Shown in pieces: positions 43,778 to 53,074 of a stretch of DNA of 58,541 bases (position 1 is its first letter; each line of letters opens with the position of its first letter). The DNA comes from Ruminococcus sp. (GTDB taxonomy: Bacteria > Bacillota > Clostridia > Oscillospirales > Ruminococcaceae). The translations under genes were made by a program, and so were the position numbers. The notes under the pieces are model-generated. The model was given only the letters and a program-made list of their open reading frames with translations, made no database searches and was not told the origin of the DNA. Location of the stretch: assembly GCA_031262105.1 (NCBI GenBank), contig JAISIH010000047.1, positions 1 to 58,541 of the forward strand, written 5' to 3'.

Positions 43778-44793
43778 TGAATATAAAAAATCTTGAAAAG
43801 CTGTGTAATCTATACGGCGGGTCGGGCGATGAAAAAGCCGTTCGCGATTTTATTTATGAAAATATCAAGGCGTATGCTGATGAAATTTCGGTCGATAATC
43901 TCGGGAATTTAATCACATTAAAAAAAGCAAAACAAAAAAGCAACGTGAAAATTGCCTTAACTGCACACATGGACGAAGTCGGGTTTATTGTCACGTCAAT
44001 TCGCCCTGACGGTACGCTCAAATTCGCGCCTGTGGGCGGCGTGAACGCTGATTCCGTTCTCGGACGACGCGTTGTGGTTAACGGGAATAAGGGCGTTGTC
44101 GGTGCAAAAGCAATTCACAACATGACCGAAGCTGAACAAAAAGCACCCGCAAATTTTGACGATTTTTCGATTGATATTGGGCAGTTAAATTCGACCGATA
44201 CGGAAAAAATTATTTCGCTTGGCGATCGCGTATATTTTGAAGAAAATTTCATTTCTTTTGGGGACGGAATGATTGCCTCAAAGGCGATTGATGACCGGTT
44301 CGGCTGTGCTGTTTTAATGTCGCTTATAAAAAAAGAGCTTCCATGTAATGTAACATTTGCGTTTTTAACGCAGGAAGAAATCGGTTGCAGAGGGGCTAAA
44401 GCCGCCGTTCTTGACGCTAAATTCGCAATCGTTGTTGAAACAACAACCGCCGCCGATTTTGACGGAGTTCCTGATGAACAAAAATGCACAAAAATCGGAG
44501 GCGGCGCGGTAATAAGTTTCATGGACAAAGGCGCAATTTACGATAAAAATCTTTTTGAAGTCTGCAAAAAAACCGCTGATGAAAACAATATAAAGTGGCA
44601 GACAAAAACGCTTATCGCCGGAGGAAACGATGCCTCGGCGATAAGCTTAAAGTCAGGCGGGATCAGGACTTGCGCGATTTCATTACCCTGCCGTTATCTT
44701 CATACCGCAAACTGTGTTGCGCGGATTTCAGACATGGAAGCAGTAGAAAACTTGACCGAAAAAATGATTGACGCAATCGCAAATTTAGGGTAA
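43777..44793 (+). CDS. M42-family aminopeptidase, second copy
   Basis: 338 residues, paralogous to the first copy. Motifs: LTAHMDEVGFIV, SKAIDDRFGCAV, LTQEEIGCRGA, the glutamate in VVETTTAAD, and PCRYLHTAN. All metal ligands are retained. The TAATG overlap indicates coupling, and two different subunits may build a mixed dodecameric peptidase, as reported for some tetrahedral aminopeptidases; whether they do so here is inference. A hairpin at the stop closes the unit. Confidence 0.92.
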   Translation: MNIKNLEKLCNLYGGSGDEKAVRDFIYENIKAYADEISVDNLGNLITLKKAKQKSNVKIALTAHMDEVGFIVTSIRPDGTLKFAPVGGVNADSVLGRRVVVNGNKGVVGAKAIHNMTEAEQKAPANFDDFSIDIGQLNSTDTEKIISLGDRVYFEENFISFGDGMIASKAIDDRFGCAVLMSLIKKELPCNVTFAFLTQEEIGCRGAKAAVLDAKFAIVVETTTAADFDGVPDEQKCTKIGGGAVISFMDKGAIYDKNLFEVCKKTADENNIKWQTKTLIAGGNDASAISLKSGGIRTCAISLPCRYLHTANCVARISDMEAVENLTEKMIDAIANLG

Positions 44794-44802
44794 AATTTGC
44801 GA
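44777..44802. terminator. hairpin at end of M42 operon
   Basis: TCGCAAATTT/AAATTTGCGA (44777-44786, 44793-44802), 10 perfect pairs with a six-base loop that includes the stop codon. No U-run follows, but the location between two convergent units suggests a two-way terminator. Confidence 0.6.
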
Positions 44803-44824
44803 TGAACGAAAAGAAAAGTTAAAT

Positions 44825-45499
44825 TTATTCGTAAATCGTATCGCCTTTTTTAAGCCATCCGCCCTCTGAACTTCCGTCGGGATCGTGATGTGTCCAGTGG
44901 ATTGTTCCGCCCTCGTCAGAGTAGATATATTCGCCGTAAAACTCGATTTTATCGCCCTTTTTTAAATCATCAATCCGCGGCGCAATGTCGATATTATGCG
45001 CGAAAAGAATCGTCTGCCCGGTCGATAATTCGAGGATAAAACGCTGGTGGCGATCGCCCTCATTGTCGTCCTTTAAAATGCGGTTAACAACGCCGCTCCC
45101 GGTAACCCAAACGTCGCTTTTTTTCTCGTCAAAAAGCGATTTTATGTAGTCTGCTTCGGTGTCGGCGGGTGCGGTGGTTGTCGTTGTGGTAACGGTTGTT
45201 GTGGTGGTCGTTTCTGCCGCTGTGGTGGTTGTTTCGGCGGCGATTGTGGTTCCAGCTACGGTTGTTGTTGCAGCGGTCGTTTCAGCTGTTGTTGTCACGG
45301 TATCGGCAGCTGTCGTTATATCGGCGGCGGTTGTGGTTTCAGCGGTTGTTTTTATTGTTGTTTCAACCATTTCAGTCACGGCTGCGGAAAGAATTCCTTC
45401 CGCAGCATTATCAACTTCCGTTTTAGTTAAACCGCATGAAGTTAAGCCGATTACGAAGAAAATTAATGTTACAATAACTGATTTTTTCGTGGCTTTCAC
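44825..45499 (-). CDS. lipoprotein with Thr-rich linker and DUF3465 domain
   Basis: 224 residues. A lipoprotein signal ends at Cys 22 (VIGLTSCG). From about 40 to 110 the chain is nearly all Thr, Ala and Val with TTT/TTA runs. The last 100 residues match DUF3465: VWVTGSGVVNRILKDD, HQRFILELSTGQTILFAHNI, then GEYIYSDEGGTIHWTHHDP. Function unknown; the domain is a small beta fold found in secreted proteins. GTG start. It directly follows the NfnB-like gene, with stop and start adjacent, yet no functional link is apparent. The Thr-rich part may be glycosylated. Confidence 0.85.
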   Translation of the reverse strand: MKATKKSVIVTLIFFVIGLTSCGLTKTEVDNAAEGILSAAVTEMVETTIKTTAETTTAADITTAADTVTTTAETTAATTTVAGTTIAAETTTTAAETTTTTTVTTTTTTAPADTEADYIKSLFDEKKSDVWVTGSGVVNRILKDDNEGDRHQRFILELSTGQTILFAHNIDIAPRIDDLKKGDKIEFYGEYIYSDEGGTIHWTHHDPDGSSEGGWLKKGDTIYE

Positions 45500-46885
45500 C
45501 TACTTTTTGCACTTTTGTAAAATAGCCTGAGCGGCGGTTTTTCCTGCACCCATCGCTAAAATTACCGTCGCCGCGCCGGTTACTGCATCGCCTCCGGCAT
45601 AGACATTTTCACGCGAAGTTTTGCCGAAATCGTCCGCAACAATACAACCCCAACGGTTAGTATCAAGCCCCTCCGTCATGTCTTTTATAAGCGGATTCGG
45701 GGACGTTCCGATCGACATAATTACCGCGTCGCAATCGAGGATAAATTCGGAATCTGGCTTTACCACAGGGCGTCTGCGGCCGGAATCGTCAGGCTCGCCG
45801 AGGGTCATTTCAACGCATTTCATCTGCTTCACTGTTTTGCTTTCATCGCCGATAATTTCGGTCGGATTGCAGAGAGTTTTGAAGATAATTCCCTCTTCTT
45901 TCGCGTGGTGAACTTCCTCAAGCCGCGCCGGCATCTCGGTTTCAGAACGGCGATAAACGATATAAACATTCTCCGCGCCGAGGCGTTTTGCGCATCTTGC
46001 CGCGTCCATCGCAACGTTCCCGCCGCCGACAACCGCAACGTTTTTCGCACGTTTCGCGGGCGTGTCGGACTCGTTATCGTATGCCTTCATAAGATTAATC
46101 CGCGTGAGATATTCGTTCGCGGAATATACCCCCTTAAGGCTCTCGCCGGGGATCTTCATGAAGTTCGGCAAACCTGCGCCGGAGCCGATAAAAATTGCAT
46201 CGAAACCCTGTTCAAAAAGTTCGTCAACGGTAATTGTCCGCCCGATAACTGCGTTTGTGACAACGTCAACGCCCATCGCCTTTAACCCCTCGACTTCACG
46301 CGCAACAACCGCTTTCGGGAGTCTGAACTCGGGTATGCCGTAGACCAAAACTCCGCCGGGCTTATGGAGAGCCTCGAAAACGGTAACTTTACAGCCGTTT
46401 TTCGCAAGTTCTCCCGCACAAGTTAACCCTGCCGGACCCGAACCTACAACCGCCGCTTTTATTCCGCAAGGGTTAATTTTGTCAGCTATTTTTTCTTCAT
46501 TATTCGCGCTGTAAAAATCCGCCGCAAAACGCTCAAGCCGCCCGATTGCAACGCTCTCGCCCTTAATTCCGCGAACACATTTACCTTCGCATTGCGATTC
46601 TTGAGGGCAAACTCTGCCGCAAACCGCCGGAAGTGACGATGCCTCGGTGATTTTTTTATACGCGCCGATATAATTTTTCGTCTTCATAAGCTCGATAAAA
46701 GCGGGAATATCAATCCCCACGGGGCAACCCGCAACGCAGGGTTTATTCTTGCAGTTAAGGCAACGCGCCGCTTCGTCGAAAGCCTGTTCCTCACTGTAAC
46801 CGAGGGCAACTTCGGCGAAATTTTTGTTCCGCACATCAGGCAGCTGGGACGGCATTTCATTCTTCTTAAGACTCATGTTAGGCAT
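45500..46885 (-). CDS. nfnB: NfnB/GltD-like NADPH oxidoreductase, large subunit
   Basis: 461 residues, with NADPH- and FAD-binding folds. N-terminal cysteine clusters RCLNCKNKPCVAGCPVGID and VCGRVCPQESQCEGKCVRG bind two 4Fe-4S centres; then VVGSGPAGLTCAGELAKNG (FAD), PGGVLVYGIPEFRLPK, NVAVVGGGNVAMDAARCA (NADPH) and GGDAVTGAATVILAMGAG. It is annotated as glutamate synthase small subunit in many genomes. Paired with the upstream subunit it fits NfnAB, the NADH-dependent reduced ferredoxin:NADP oxidoreductase that bifurcates electrons. ATG one base after its partner's stop. Confidence 0.88.
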   Translation of the reverse strand: MPNMSLKKNEMPSQLPDVRNKNFAEVALGYSEEQAFDEAARCLNCKNKPCVAGCPVGIDIPAFIELMKTKNYIGAYKKITEASSLPAVCGRVCPQESQCEGKCVRGIKGESVAIGRLERFAADFYSANNEEKIADKINPCGIKAAVVGSGPAGLTCAGELAKNGCKVTVFEALHKPGGVLVYGIPEFRLPKAVVAREVEGLKAMGVDVVTNAVIGRTITVDELFEQGFDAIFIGSGAGLPNFMKIPGESLKGVYSANEYLTRINLMKAYDNESDTPAKRAKNVAVVGGGNVAMDAARCAKRLGAENVYIVYRRSETEMPARLEEVHHAKEEGIIFKTLCNPTEIIGDESKTVKQMKCVEMTLGEPDDSGRRRPVVKPDSEFILDCDAVIMSIGTSPNPLIKDMTEGLDTNRWGCIVADDFGKTSRENVYAGGDAVTGAATVILAMGAGKTAAQAILQKCKK

Positions 46886-46886
46886 T

Positions 46887-47735
46887 TTAGTTCACCGTCC
46901 CTGTCTTCATATTTAGGAGGTTGCAGGCGTGGTCTTTTGCGCTTCCTTCAAAAACTTTGTATTCGGAAAGCCTGCTCATTGCTTCGTCAAAATCGACTTC
47001 AAATCCGTCAAAATCGGGTCCGTCAACGCAGGCGAATTTCGTTTTTCCGCCGACGGTTATTCTGCAGCAACCGCACATTCCCGTTCCGTCAACCATTATC
47101 GGATTCATCGAAACGGTCGTTTTTATGTTATATTCCTTCGCAAGTTTTGCGACAAATTTCATCATTATAAGCGGCCCGATTGCGATAACTTCATCAAGGT
47201 TTTCGCCGCGTTCGATTATCGTTTTGAGGGCATCGGTAACAAGCCCTTTTTGCCCGTAAGAACCGTCGTCGGTCATGATTAAAAATTCGTCGGAAATTGC
47301 ACTGAATTCTTCCTCTAAAATCACGAGATCTTTACTGCGAAAACCCGCGATTGTGTGTACCTTCGCGCCTTTATCATGCAAGCCTTTCGCGACAGGATAC
47401 GCGATTGCAGAGCCGACACCGCCGCCGATTACAGCGACATTTTTGAGCCCGTCAAGGTGTGAGGGACGCCCGAGAGGCCCCGCAAAATCCGCTAAGTATT
47501 CGCCCTCGTTCATTGCGCCGAGTTTAATCGTCGTCGCCCCGACAAGCTGAAAGATAATTGTTACGAGAGATGCCCCGTCCGTTTCGGCAACGGTTAAGGG
47601 AATTCGCTCACCATTTTCATCTGTCCGAAGGATAATAAACTGCCCCGGCAGTGCCTTTTTCGCAATAAGCGGCGCTTCGATTTTCATCAGTCCCACAGTG
47701 GGATTAAGCATTTTTTTGTACGCAATTTTATACAC
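46887..47735 (-). CDS. nfnA: NfnA-like FAD/NAD-binding subunit
   Basis: 282 residues in the ferredoxin-NADP reductase/dihydroorotate dehydrogenase electron-transfer family: PGQFIILRTDENGERIPLTV for FAD, VAVIGGGVGSAIAYPVAKGL for NAD(H), and GTGMCGCCRITVGGKTKFAC with the cysteines of a 2Fe-2S cluster. Together with nfnB it would form the bifurcating Nfn complex of anaerobes, exchanging electrons between NADH, NADPH and ferredoxin; identity as Nfn rather than sulfide dehydrogenase is by gene pairing. GTG start with GGAAG upstream. Confidence 0.88.
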   Translation of the reverse strand: MYKIAYKKMLNPTVGLMKIEAPLIAKKALPGQFIILRTDENGERIPLTVAETDGASLVTIIFQLVGATTIKLGAMNEGEYLADFAGPLGRPSHLDGLKNVAVIGGGVGSAIAYPVAKGLHDKGAKVHTIAGFRSKDLVILEEEFSAISDEFLIMTDDGSYGQKGLVTDALKTIIERGENLDEVIAIGPLIMMKFVAKLAKEYNIKTTVSMNPIMVDGTGMCGCCRITVGGKTKFACVDGPDFDGFEVDFDEAMSRLSEYKVFEGSAKDHACNLLNMKTGTVN

Positions 47736-47749
47736 TTTTTCACTTCCTA

Positions 47750-48283
47750 TTAATCATTATCGGAGCGTAAAAATGAGTACAGCCGCCAATCTGAAATCGT
47801 ATCAAAAAATTTCATTCGACGAATTGTACCCTCATATCTAAACCCGATTTTTTTTATCAGGTTTTCTGATTTTATATTTCTCACGTCGATGTGAGACGAA
47901 ATGCGGTTAATTTTCGTGTGTTCAAAAACCGCCTTAACCGCCGCTTCTGTTGCCTCTGTGGCGTATCCTTTGCCTTGATATTTAGGTGAAATTCTATAGC
48001 TTAATTCCGTCTGATAATCGTCTTTAATATCGTAAAATTCGACTTCGCCGATTACCTTTTTGTCAGCTTTATGATAGATAAACCAGTCGAGTGTGTCGAA
48101 TTCACGCAAGTTTTTTTCGTCTCGAAAAAATTCAAGCGGATTAAGTTCATGCGGGAGAGGTTTCGCCGCCCACATTTCATAAAGCCTCGGGTCGGAAATC
48201 CATTCGGCAATCGCCTCCGCATCGGTTGTCTTCGCGGCACGTAGCAAAAGCCGCTCTGTCTTAATTTCGGGAAGTCTTTTCAC
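47750..48283 (-). CDS. GNAT acetyltransferase, RimJ/RimL-type
   Basis: A 177-residue acetyl-CoA-dependent transferase. RLLLRAAKTTDAEAIAEW at the start and the acetyl-CoA loop SPKYQGKGYATEATEAA, then NIKSENLIKKIGFRYEGTIR, are standard for the RimJ/RimL branch. Target unknown (ribosomal protein or small amine). GTG start, adjacent to the ntpD stop (TAAGTG), which makes it the downstream passenger of the V-ATPase operon. Confidence 0.9.
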   Translation of the reverse strand: MKRLPEIKTERLLLRAAKTTDAEAIAEWISDPRLYEMWAAKPLPHELNPLEFFRDEKNLREFDTLDWFIYHKADKKVIGEVEFYDIKDDYQTELSYRISPKYQGKGYATEATEAAVKAVFEHTKINRISSHIDVRNIKSENLIKKIGFRYEGTIRRMKFFDTISDWRLYSFLRSDND

Positions 48284-48928
48284 TTATGCCGCCGCCTTAA
48301 TTTTATAGCGTTTTTTGCGCCGCTCTTTTTGCGCCTTGATAACCTTCATGCGTGAAAAATCTTCGCGCTCTTTTTCTTCAAGCGATTCGGAGATAAATTT
48401 CACCGTCTTTTTATATCGCGGAATAACGATATTTTGAAGCGCGTTTGCCCTTGTCTGGGTCTTGCGAATTGAATTCGTAAGGCGATAAATTCCGTTGTCA
48501 ACCTCCGCAAGCGCGGCAGTCATAACCTTAACCCGCTCAAAGCAGATATAAGCCTTGTCGATATGGACGTCCGTATTTAGGAAGCCGTATAAAATCTGCG
48601 GCTTTTTTTCATTAATAGAAACCTGCGGAAGTTCGCACCCCATAACGCTCCGATAAGTCACCGTGAGGCTATCCTCCATCGGCATACTGTCGGCAATATT
48701 CCCGATAAGTCCGCGCGAAATATTCGCCATCTGAAGCGCGTGATATGCCTCAATATAGGTGCTGTCTATCGTTCCGCGAAGCTGTTTTGCCTTGTCAACC
48801 ATCGACATTAATTCGCGGATGAGGATATTGCGCTTCTTGTCAAGGAGTTCGTAGCCGAGTGTCGCAAGGCTCAATGATTTTTGCGTGTTTAGTAGGTTGC
48901 CTTTGGTCGGGAAAACTTGATCCGCCAT
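48284..48928 (-). CDS. ntpD: V-type ATPase subunit D
   Basis: Central rotor shaft of V1, 214 residues, two long helices. Family patterns: FPTKGNLLNTQKSLSLATLG at the start, LLDKKRNILIRELM, and a C-terminal region rich in Arg/Lys. ATG with GTGAGGAT. It is the last ATPase gene in transcription order, followed by the GNAT gene. Confidence 0.95.
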   Translation of the reverse strand: MADQVFPTKGNLLNTQKSLSLATLGYELLDKKRNILIRELMSMVDKAKQLRGTIDSTYIEAYHALQMANISRGLIGNIADSMPMEDSLTVTYRSVMGCELPQVSINEKKPQILYGFLNTDVHIDKAYICFERVKVMTAALAEVDNGIYRLTNSIRKTQTRANALQNIVIPRYKKTVKFISESLEEKEREDFSRMKVIKAQKERRKKRYKIKAAA

Positions 48929-48944
48929 ATCCTCACCCCTCTAA

Positions 48945-50351
48945 TTAAATTTTATAATTCTCCGCCTTTTCGGGGTCGTAATGCTTATTAAGCATATCTT
49001 CGGAAACCCTGTCAAGCAGGCTTCGCGGCATTGTCGAGAGCAACGCCCAGCCAAGATCAAGAGTTTCTTCGATTGTGCGGTTTTCATCGGGGCGTTGTGC
49101 AACGAAATATTTTTCAAAAAGCTTGCCGAAGTTCATGTACGCCTTGTCGGTGTCGGAAAGCTCGTCTTCGCCGATAACCTGCGCTAACGCTCTCGCATCC
49201 TGAACTTTTGCGTATGCGGCGAAAAGCTGGTTAGAAACATCGGCGTGGTCGTCACGTGTAAATCCCTCGCCGATACCATCCTTCATAAGCCTTGAAAGTG
49301 AGGGCAGAACGCTGATTGAGGGGTAAACGCCGGTCTGGTCGAGGGTCCTGTCAAGAACAATCTGCCCCTCGGTAATGTAGCCCGTTAAGTCCGGCACAGG
49401 GTGCGTAATGTCGTCGTTAGGCATCGTTAAAATCGGGATTTGCGTTACAGAGCCTTTCGCGGTGTTAATAATTCCGGCTCTTTCGTAGATTGAAGCAAGG
49501 TCGGAATAGAGGTAACCCGGGAAGCCTTTACGCCCGGGAATTTCGCCCTTTGAACTCGAAAATTCGCGGACAGCCTCGGCGTAAGACGTCATATCGGTGA
49601 GGATTACAAGTATATGCATATCCTTTTCAAACGCAAGGTATTCCGCAACCGCCAATGCGCATCGCGGCGTTAAAATACGCTCGATAATCGGGTCGTTCGA
49701 CAGGTTCAAAAACATCACAACGCGAGAGAGAACGCCGGTTTCCTCAAAGGATTTGCGAAAATATTCCGCTACGTCGTTTTTTACGCCCATCGCTGCGAAA
49801 ACTATCGCGAAATCATCGCTCGTTACGCCGCTGTCGTCGGTAATCTGCGCTTGGCGTACAATCTGCACCGCAAGTTTATTGTGCGATAACCCCGAGCCTG
49901 AAAATATCGGGAGCTTTTGCCCGCGGATAAGTGTCATAAGCGCGTCAATCGCCGAAATTCCCGTTCGTATATAGTTTCGCGGATATTCGCGAGAGACAGG
50001 GTTTAAGGGCTTACCGTTAACATCGGCAGAGCTTTCCGCGAATATATCCCCGAGTCCGTCAATCGGTCTTCCCGCGCCGGAGAAAACCCGCCCCAAAAGG
50101 TCTGTCGATAGGGGCATCTCCATCGGTTTTCCGATAAATCTTGTGCGGGTATTTTCGAGAGACAAGCCTTTTGTACCCTCAAAAACCTGTAAAACAACGC
50201 GCCGCCCCTGTATCTCAACCACACGCCCCATGCGGTTTGTGCCGTTTTCAAGCTTAATCTCCACCATCTCGTCGTAAAACGCATTCGTTACGTTATCGAG
50301 GACGATAAGCGGACCGTTAATCTCTTTTAAGCCGACATATTGAAGTGCCAT
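48945..50351 (-). CDS. ntpB: V-type ATPase subunit B (regulatory)
   Basis: 468 residues, the non-catalytic V1 subunit. It has [59 protein letters not shown] where the Walker A lysine is lost, as usual, and [23 protein letters not shown] start. It follows ntpA by nine bases. Confidence 0.97.
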   Translation of the reverse strand: MALQYVGLKEINGPLIVLDNVTNAFYDEMVEIKLENGTNRMGRVVEIQGRRVVLQVFEGTKGLSLENTRTRFIGKPMEMPLSTDLLGRVFSGAGRPIDGLGDIFAESSADVNGKPLNPVSREYPRNYIRTGISAIDALMTLIRGQKLPIFSGSGLSHNKLAVQIVRQAQITDDSGVTSDDFAIVFAAMGVKNDVAEYFRKSFEETGVLSRVVMFLNLSNDPIIERILTPRCALAVAEYLAFEKDMHILVILTDMTSYAEAVREFSSSKGEIPGRKGFPGYLYSDLASIYERAGIINTAKGSVTQIPILTMPNDDITHPVPDLTGYITEGQIVLDRTLDQTGVYPSISVLPSLSRLMKDGIGEGFTRDDHADVSNQLFAAYAKVQDARALAQVIGEDELSDTDKAYMNFGKLFEKYFVAQRPDENRTIEETLDLGWALLSTMPRSLLDRVSEDMLNKHYDPEKAENYKI

Positions 50352-50360
50352 AATATCCGC

Positions 50361-52112
50361 CTACTCCTTCTTAATATTCTTAAGCGTTTCTTCAACTTCG
50401 GTGTCGAGAACGTTGAAGAGCTGCGGTTTGTCGTTCGGTATGTCGTATTTCATCTTCGTTACCTTCTCGAAAACCCCGGATTTTGTGATTTCCGAAACGG
50501 GAATTCCGCCCGCAACCGCCGCCTTGCATTTTTCATAAAGATGCAAAATACTGTTCATCATCTTAAACTGCTTATCGAGGGGAACGTAGGTGTCGTCTTT
50601 GTGGTAGGCGTTTTGCTGTAAAAATCCGATTCTCACAACAGCCGCAATTTCGATTACAAGCTTCTGGTCTTCCGGCAAAACGTCCGAACCGATAAGCTTA
50701 ACAATCTCCATCAGCTTGCTCTCCTCATGGAGGATATTCGCAATCTGCTGGCGGTAGTTCATGAAGTTTATGTCAACATTATCATGGTAATATTCCGCAA
50801 GTTCGTCCGCATATTCGGAATAGCTGTCGTTCCAGTTTATCGCGGGGTAATGCCTCGCGTACGCTAAGTTTTTATCAAGCGCCCAAAAGCACCTTACAAA
50901 CCGCTTTGTGTTCTGCGTAACAGGCTCGGAGAAGTCCGCGCCTTGGGGCGAAACCGCGCCGATAATTGTTACAGAACCTTCACTGTCGGAAAGCGTTTCA
51001 ACATAACCTGCACGCTCGTAAAACTCCGAAAGTCTTGACGGAAGATACGCCGGGAAGCCTTCTTCTGCCGGCATCTCTTCAAGACGTCCGCTTATTTCGC
51101 GCAGAGCCTCCGCCCAACGCGACGTCGAGTCCGCCATAATCGCGATGTGGTAGCCCATGTCGCGATAGTATTCTGCAAGGGTTATCCCTGTATAAATGCT
51201 CGCTTCACGCGCCGCAACCGGCATATTGGATGTGTTCGCGATAAGGACAGTTCTGTCGGTGAGGGCGTTCCCCGTCTTCGGGTCAACAAGCCCCGTGAAC
51301 TCCTCGAGAACTTGTGTCATCTCGTTGCCGCGTTCGCCGCAGCCGATATAGACGATAATATCCGCATCGCACCACTTCGCAAGCTGATGCTGGGTCATGG
51401 TTTTCCCTGTGCCGAAGCCGCCCGGAATTGCCGCCGTGCCGCCCTTCGAGATAGGGATAATTGTGTCGATAATCCGCTGCCCGGTAATCAGCGGCTTTGA
51501 AACCGCAACGCGTTTCGCAATCGGGCGGGGAATTTTTATAGGCCATTTTTGCGCAAGCTTAAGTTCATGTTCTGTGCCGTCGGCAGACTTCACGACCGCG
51601 ATTTTTTCGGTTATATTATATTCACCGTCAGGCGCAGTCCATGTTACCTTCCCCGAAATATCGGGAGGGACAAGGCATTTGTGCATAATAACCGGCGTTT
51701 CGGGACAGGTTGCGAAAATCTGCCCGCCTGTTAAAACATCGCCTGTTTTGCACAAAACGGTAACTTCCCATTTTTTATCTTCATCAAGGGTTGTAACCGC
51801 CGCGCCCTCGGCAATGAACGCGCCGGTAACGGCTTCGAGCGATTTAAGCGGCCGCTCAATTCCGTCGAAAATATTAGCAAGGATACCGGGACCGAGTGTT
51901 GCCGACATCGGCGCACCCGAGCCTACAACAGGTTCGCCCGGCATAAGCCCGGTTGTCGATTCGTAAACCTGAATGGTCGTCTCGTCGGAATTTATGCCGA
52001 TTATCTCGCCGATAAGCCGCTTCTTCCCGACGTAAACCATCTCCATCATGGAGAATGACTTCGTATCACGCACCTTTACGACAGGTCCGTTAATACCAAA
52101 TACTGTATTCAA
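50361..52112 (-). CDS. ntpA: V-type ATPase subunit A (catalytic)
   Basis: 583 residues, ATP hydrolysing subunit of V1. Walker A PGGFGTGKT at 230-238, QHQLAKWCDADIIVYIGC and GERGNEMTQVLEEF follow, plus the non-homologous insertion near 120-190 typical of A subunits. Start is TTG with GAGGGAG seven bases upstream. In anaerobes such enzymes usually export Na+ or H+ at the cost of ATP or run as synthase. Confidence 0.97.
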   Translation of the reverse strand: MNTVFGINGPVVKVRDTKSFSMMEMVYVGKKRLIGEIIGINSDETTIQVYESTTGLMPGEPVVGSGAPMSATLGPGILANIFDGIERPLKSLEAVTGAFIAEGAAVTTLDEDKKWEVTVLCKTGDVLTGGQIFATCPETPVIMHKCLVPPDISGKVTWTAPDGEYNITEKIAVVKSADGTEHELKLAQKWPIKIPRPIAKRVAVSKPLITGQRIIDTIIPISKGGTAAIPGGFGTGKTMTQHQLAKWCDADIIVYIGCGERGNEMTQVLEEFTGLVDPKTGNALTDRTVLIANTSNMPVAAREASIYTGITLAEYYRDMGYHIAIMADSTSRWAEALREISGRLEEMPAEEGFPAYLPSRLSEFYERAGYVETLSDSEGSVTIIGAVSPQGADFSEPVTQNTKRFVRCFWALDKNLAYARHYPAINWNDSYSEYADELAEYYHDNVDINFMNYRQQIANILHEESKLMEIVKLIGSDVLPEDQKLVIEIAAVVRIGFLQQNAYHKDDTYVPLDKQFKMMNSILHLYEKCKAAVAGGIPVSEITKSGVFEKVTKMKYDIPNDKPQLFNVLDTEVEETLKNIKKE

Positions 52113-52139
52113 TGTAATTCTCCCTCTGTTTTACCGATT

Positions 52140-52721
52140 TTAGGCAAAGATGTTTCGGTTGGTAAACAGGACGCGCTGTTCGTCAATCGCGCCGTCAAAG
52201 GTTTTATCAATTATTGTTCCGTTATGTTTATTGTAGATTGAATAGCCGCCGAAACGTATCATGCTGTCGGGGACAAATGTTATGTTGTCGGTGTCAATCG
52301 CGATTTTAAGCACCTCCGAAAAGTGTATATCATCGGGGGACAGCGCAATTTCAGAGCCGCTTTCAATCTTTATAAGCGCAAGCTTTTTTGAAAGAATATC
52401 AACATAATCCTTCGAGCGGCGAATTTCTGTAAGCCTGTCTTCAACCTCTTTAAAAAGCTTCTCTGTAAGCTCCTCGCGGTGCTTTAGTATCTCTTTTTTC
52501 GCGGTAAATTCGTTTTGTGAAACCTGTCTTGTAATCTTTTGCGTAATCCGCTTAATGTTCGTATCATAAAGCTTCGACGCCTGTTCTTCGGCTTGGGATT
52601 TTGCGTCGGAAAGGATGCTGTCGCGTTCAGTCTCCGCGCCGTTTATGATAACCGCAACCTTAGAATCAATGTCTTCATTTACCGCGTCGATAAACCGCGA
52701 TAACTTCGCATCATCTGCCAT
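52140..52721 (-). CDS. ntpE: V-type ATPase subunit E
   Basis: Peripheral stalk subunit, 193 residues. N-terminal long charged helix (about 1-100, e.g. RDSILSDAKSQAEEQASKLY), then a globular C-terminal part that binds the top of V1. ATG with GAGGTG about 12 bases upstream. It precedes ntpA by 27 bases. Sequence is poorly conserved as in the family, so the call rests on place and composition. Confidence 0.88.
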   Translation of the reverse strand: MADDAKLSRFIDAVNEDIDSKVAVIINGAETERDSILSDAKSQAEEQASKLYDTNIKRITQKITRQVSQNEFTAKKEILKHREELTEKLFKEVEDRLTEIRRSKDYVDILSKKLALIKIESGSEIALSPDDIHFSEVLKIAIDTDNITFVPDSMIRFGGYSIYNKHNGTIIDKTFDGAIDEQRVLFTNRNIFA

Positions 52722-52753
52722 TTTTTATTAACACCTCAATGTAATTACAGCAA

Positions 52754-53062
52754 TCAAAGTTTTAAGCCGATTGCCGACTCGATATATTTTGCGATATTAT
52801 CGGTAACGTTAACCGACGCATGGCGGTCGGGTATCTCCACAATAAGCGGACTGCGGCGGTTAAGTTTCAGGTCGAACACGAAATCGGGAGCAAGGTTAAA
52901 AAGTCTGCTTGTTATGAGGATAACAGCGGTTTCTTTAACCTCCATCGCGGAGAGCAAAGCTTCCTTGAATTCCTTCTTTTCATGCACAACAATTCCGTCC
53001 ACTCCGGCAAGCCGCATACCTACCTGTGTGTCAACATTATCGGAAATCAGATAAAAATACAT
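52754..53062 (-). CDS. ntpF: V-type ATPase subunit F
   Basis: 102 residues, small Rossmann-like protein at the foot of the central stalk. YLISDNVDTQVGMRLAGVDG at the start and VILITSRLFNLAP fit, though the segment is divergent. It lies between the K and E genes. Confidence 0.88.
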   Translation of the reverse strand: MYFYLISDNVDTQVGMRLAGVDGIVVHEKKEFKEALLSAMEVKETAVILITSRLFNLAPDFVFDLKLNRRSPLIVEIPDRHASVNVTDNIAKYIESAIGLKL

Positions 53063-53074
53063 AATTATCTTCCG

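Noticed and set aside
45159-45530. Valine-rich open frame on the plus strand
   Set aside because: It is the antisense of the Thr-rich tract of the DUF3465 lipoprotein; low-complexity sequence keeps the opposite frame open.
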